From contig JAYTXC010000177.1 in NCBI GenBank assembly GCA_043743145.1, positions 1 through 8,119 on the forward strand: DNA of 8,119 nt. Reading direction: 5' to 3'. A program made the position numbers and the translations under genes. Below the pieces are notes generated by a model, which was not told where the DNA came from, did not search any database, and saw only the letters and a program-made list of their open reading frames with translations. This DNA is from JANYGA01 sp043743145. Lineage in GTDB: Bacteria; Vulcanimicrobiota; Vulcanimicrobiia; Vulcanimicrobiales; Vulcanimicrobiaceae. Positions within the stretch are counted from its first letter, which is position 1. Each line of letters begins with the position of its first letter. This document shows positions 7,075-8,119 of this stretch, one piece after another.

Positions 7075-7958
7075 GCGATCTCGGGCTCCCCGTAACCGAG
7101 GCACGCAACGACGACGCGCACGGACTCGATACGATGGTGGCGGCCGACCTCGTGGCGCTCTTCGCACGCGAACAGCGCCACGCCGCCGCCGCCGTCGCCG
7201 ACGCCTCGCCCGCAATCGCGCGCGCCGTCGATGCGATCGTCGAGCGCATGCGGCGGGGTGGGACGCTCCATTACTTTGGTGCCGGAACATCGGGACGCTT
7301 GGCGATGCTCGATGCCGCGGAGTGTCCGCCGACGTTTGGGACCGCGCCCTCACTCGTGGTCGCGCATGTCGCAGGTGGCGAAATCGCGCTCGTGCGCGCG
7401 ATCGAGGGCGCGGAAGATAATGCGCGCGCCGGTGCCGCGCAAGTGCGCGCGCATCTGCATGCGCTCGACGTCGCGGTCGGGATCTCCGCGAGTGGTGGCG
7501 CGCGGTACGTGCTCGGCGCGCTCGCCAAGGCGCGCGAGATCGGCGCGCTCACGATCGGCGTGACGAGCGTCGCAAACTCCGTACTCGCAAGCGATTGCGA
7601 TATCGCGATCGTGGTCGAGACAGGCGCCGAACCGATCGCGGGTTCTACGCGCCTCAAGGCGGGCACGGCACAGAAACTCGTCCTCAACGCACTCTCGACC
7701 GCAACGATGGTCCGCTTGGGCCACGCCTACGATAACGTGATGGTCGATGTCATCGCGACGAATACGAAGCTCGCGGCACGGGCGCGCCGTCTGGTCGTGA
7801 CGCTTGCGAACGTGGACGACGACCGCGCGACGGAGTTATTGGCGGCGGCCGACGGACGCGTGAAAACGGCCGTCGTGATGGCGGTCCACGCGGTCGACGC
7901 CGCGACGGCGAACGAGCTCCTGGCGGCCTCCGGCGGGTTCTTGCGCGCGTTGCTCTGA
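7071..7958 (+). CDS. murQ: N-acetylmuramic acid 6-phosphate etherase
   Basis: MurQ cleaves the D-lactyl ether of MurNAc-6-phosphate, giving GlcNAc-6-phosphate and D-lactate. The protein has 295 residues against 298 in E. coli and carries a SIS-type sugar isomerase fold. Motifs include VTEARN (8-13), YFGAGTSGRLAMLDAAECPP (68-87) with the acid/base Glu at 84, EGAEDN (112-117) with the second catalytic Glu at 115, VETGAEPIAGSTRLKAGTAQ (182-201) and MVRLGHAYDNVMVDV (213-227), all strongly characteristic. The C-terminus is a small helical domain ending GGFLRALL. One usually invariant loop is changed: SGRTPYV of typical MurQ reads SGGARYV here (141-147). The start is ATG at 7071, overlapping the kinase stop by four bases; GAGG lies ten bases upstream, too far to be a strong site. 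It is the terminal enzyme of the module in this window. Confidence 0.97.
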   Translation: MSDLGLPVTEARNDDAHGLDTMVAADLVALFAREQRHAAAAVADASPAIARAVDAIVERMRRGGTLHYFGAGTSGRLAMLDAAECPPTFGTAPSLVVAHVAGGEIALVRAIEGAEDNARAGAAQVRAHLHALDVAVGISASGGARYVLGALAKAREIGALTIGVTSVANSVLASDCDIAIVVETGAEPIAGSTRLKAGTAQKLVLNALSTATMVRLGHAYDNVMVDVIATNTKLAARARRLVVTLANVDDDRATELLAAADGRVKTAVVMAVHAVDAATANELLAASGGFLRALL

Positions 7959-7970
7959 ACACCACCCGCG

Positions 7971-8119
7971 ATGAAGAGCGACCAGCGCGAGATCCGCCGT
8001 CTCCTCGTAGCTAACCGCGGCGAGATCGCGATCCGCGTCTTACGCGCTGCGACCGAACTCGGCCTCGAAACCGTCGCCATCTACTCGCGTGAAGATCGCT
8101 TCGCGCTCCACCGTTTCAA
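7971..8119 (+). CDS. pyc: Biotin carboxylase N-terminal domain, probably pyruvate carboxylase (5' end only)
   Basis: Only the first 49 codons and two bases of the next are present; the gene runs off the right edge. The reading is MKSDQREIRRLLVANRGEIA and onward through IRVLRAATELGLETVAIYSREDRFALHRF. LLVANRGEIAIRVLRAA is the signature start of biotin carboxylase domains (AccC, pyruvate carboxylase, propionyl/methylcrotonyl carboxylase). The ending EDRFALHRF matches pyruvate carboxylases, which continue HRFKADE, better than AccC, which usually reads HVxxADE. Pyruvate carboxylase makes oxaloacetate from pyruvate, bicarbonate and ATP. The ATG at 7971 is 12 bases after the murQ stop, with no Shine-Dalgarno site and no hairpin between, so it may be read through from the recycling genes. 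The domain call is firm; the choice of enzyme rests on a few residues. Confidence 0.8.
   Translation, partial: MKSDQREIRRLLVANRGEIAIRVLRAATELGLETVAIYSREDRFALHRF

Noticed and set aside
6418..7353. Minus-strand open frame of 311 codons opposite the kinase and murQ
   Set aside because: Low-complexity Arg-rich product spanning two well-supported genes; a shadow.
7959..7970. Possible terminator between murQ and the carboxylase gene
   Set aside because: Twelve bases with no inverted repeat or T-run.
1..8119. tRNA, rRNA, CRISPR array, insertion sequence or attachment site
   Set aside because: No cloverleaf, spaced direct repeats, transposase or terminal inverted repeats seen; the window is packed with ordinary genes.

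Overview
This is a G+C-rich bacterial window, roughly two thirds G+C by eye, and almost entirely coding. Eight genes fit completely and a ninth is cut by the right edge. Protein style (Ala/Arg/Asp-rich, GC-ending codons, very tight packing) and a diderm-type anhydro-MurNAc kinase suggest an environmental Gram-negative-type lineage. Candidatus Eremiobacterota (WPS-2) or a similar soil phylum is my tentative guess from style alone, and no marker gene here proves it.

Left part (15-1574, minus strand): one gene for an exported, two-domain retropepsin-like aspartyl protease. Its 5' end meets, or nearly overlaps, the start of a plus-strand gene series that runs to the right edge.

Plus-strand series (about 1615 to 8119): a small helical protein of unknown function, a small exported protein with a DUF5666-like C-terminal domain, then a compact five-gene peptidoglycan-recycling module. 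The module holds a GH3 beta-N-acetylglucosaminidase (NagZ-like), a beta-lactamase-fold serine hydrolase resembling the AmiE-type muramyl amidase, 1,6-anhydro-MurNAc kinase (AnmK), a BadF-family amino-sugar kinase and MurNAc-6-phosphate etherase (MurQ). Junctions are +5 nt, 4-nt overlap, 1-nt overlap, 0 nt and 4-nt overlap, so the five genes are very probably co-transcribed and translationally coupled. Twelve bases after murQ begins a biotin-carboxylase-type gene, most like pyruvate carboxylase, which is truncated by the window edge.

Inferred pathway: NagZ removes GlcNAc from imported (anhydro)muropeptides; the serine hydrolase strips the stem peptide from (anhydro)MurNAc; AnmK opens and phosphorylates anhydro-MurNAc to MurNAc-6P; the BadF kinase phosphorylates the released GlcNAc and/or free MurNAc; MurQ cleaves MurNAc-6P to GlcNAc-6P and D-lactate. 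None of NagZ, the serine hydrolase, AnmK, the kinase or MurQ has a visible signal peptide, so the whole route appears cytoplasmic. No transporter, regulator, NagA or AmpD is visible in the window.

The families are known. The points most worth a second look are the apparently cytosolic beta-lactamase-fold amidase inside an AnmK pathway, the two kinases side by side, the altered SGRTPYV loop of MurQ, the tandem-DTG protease, and a strong abundance of the palindrome CGATCG.
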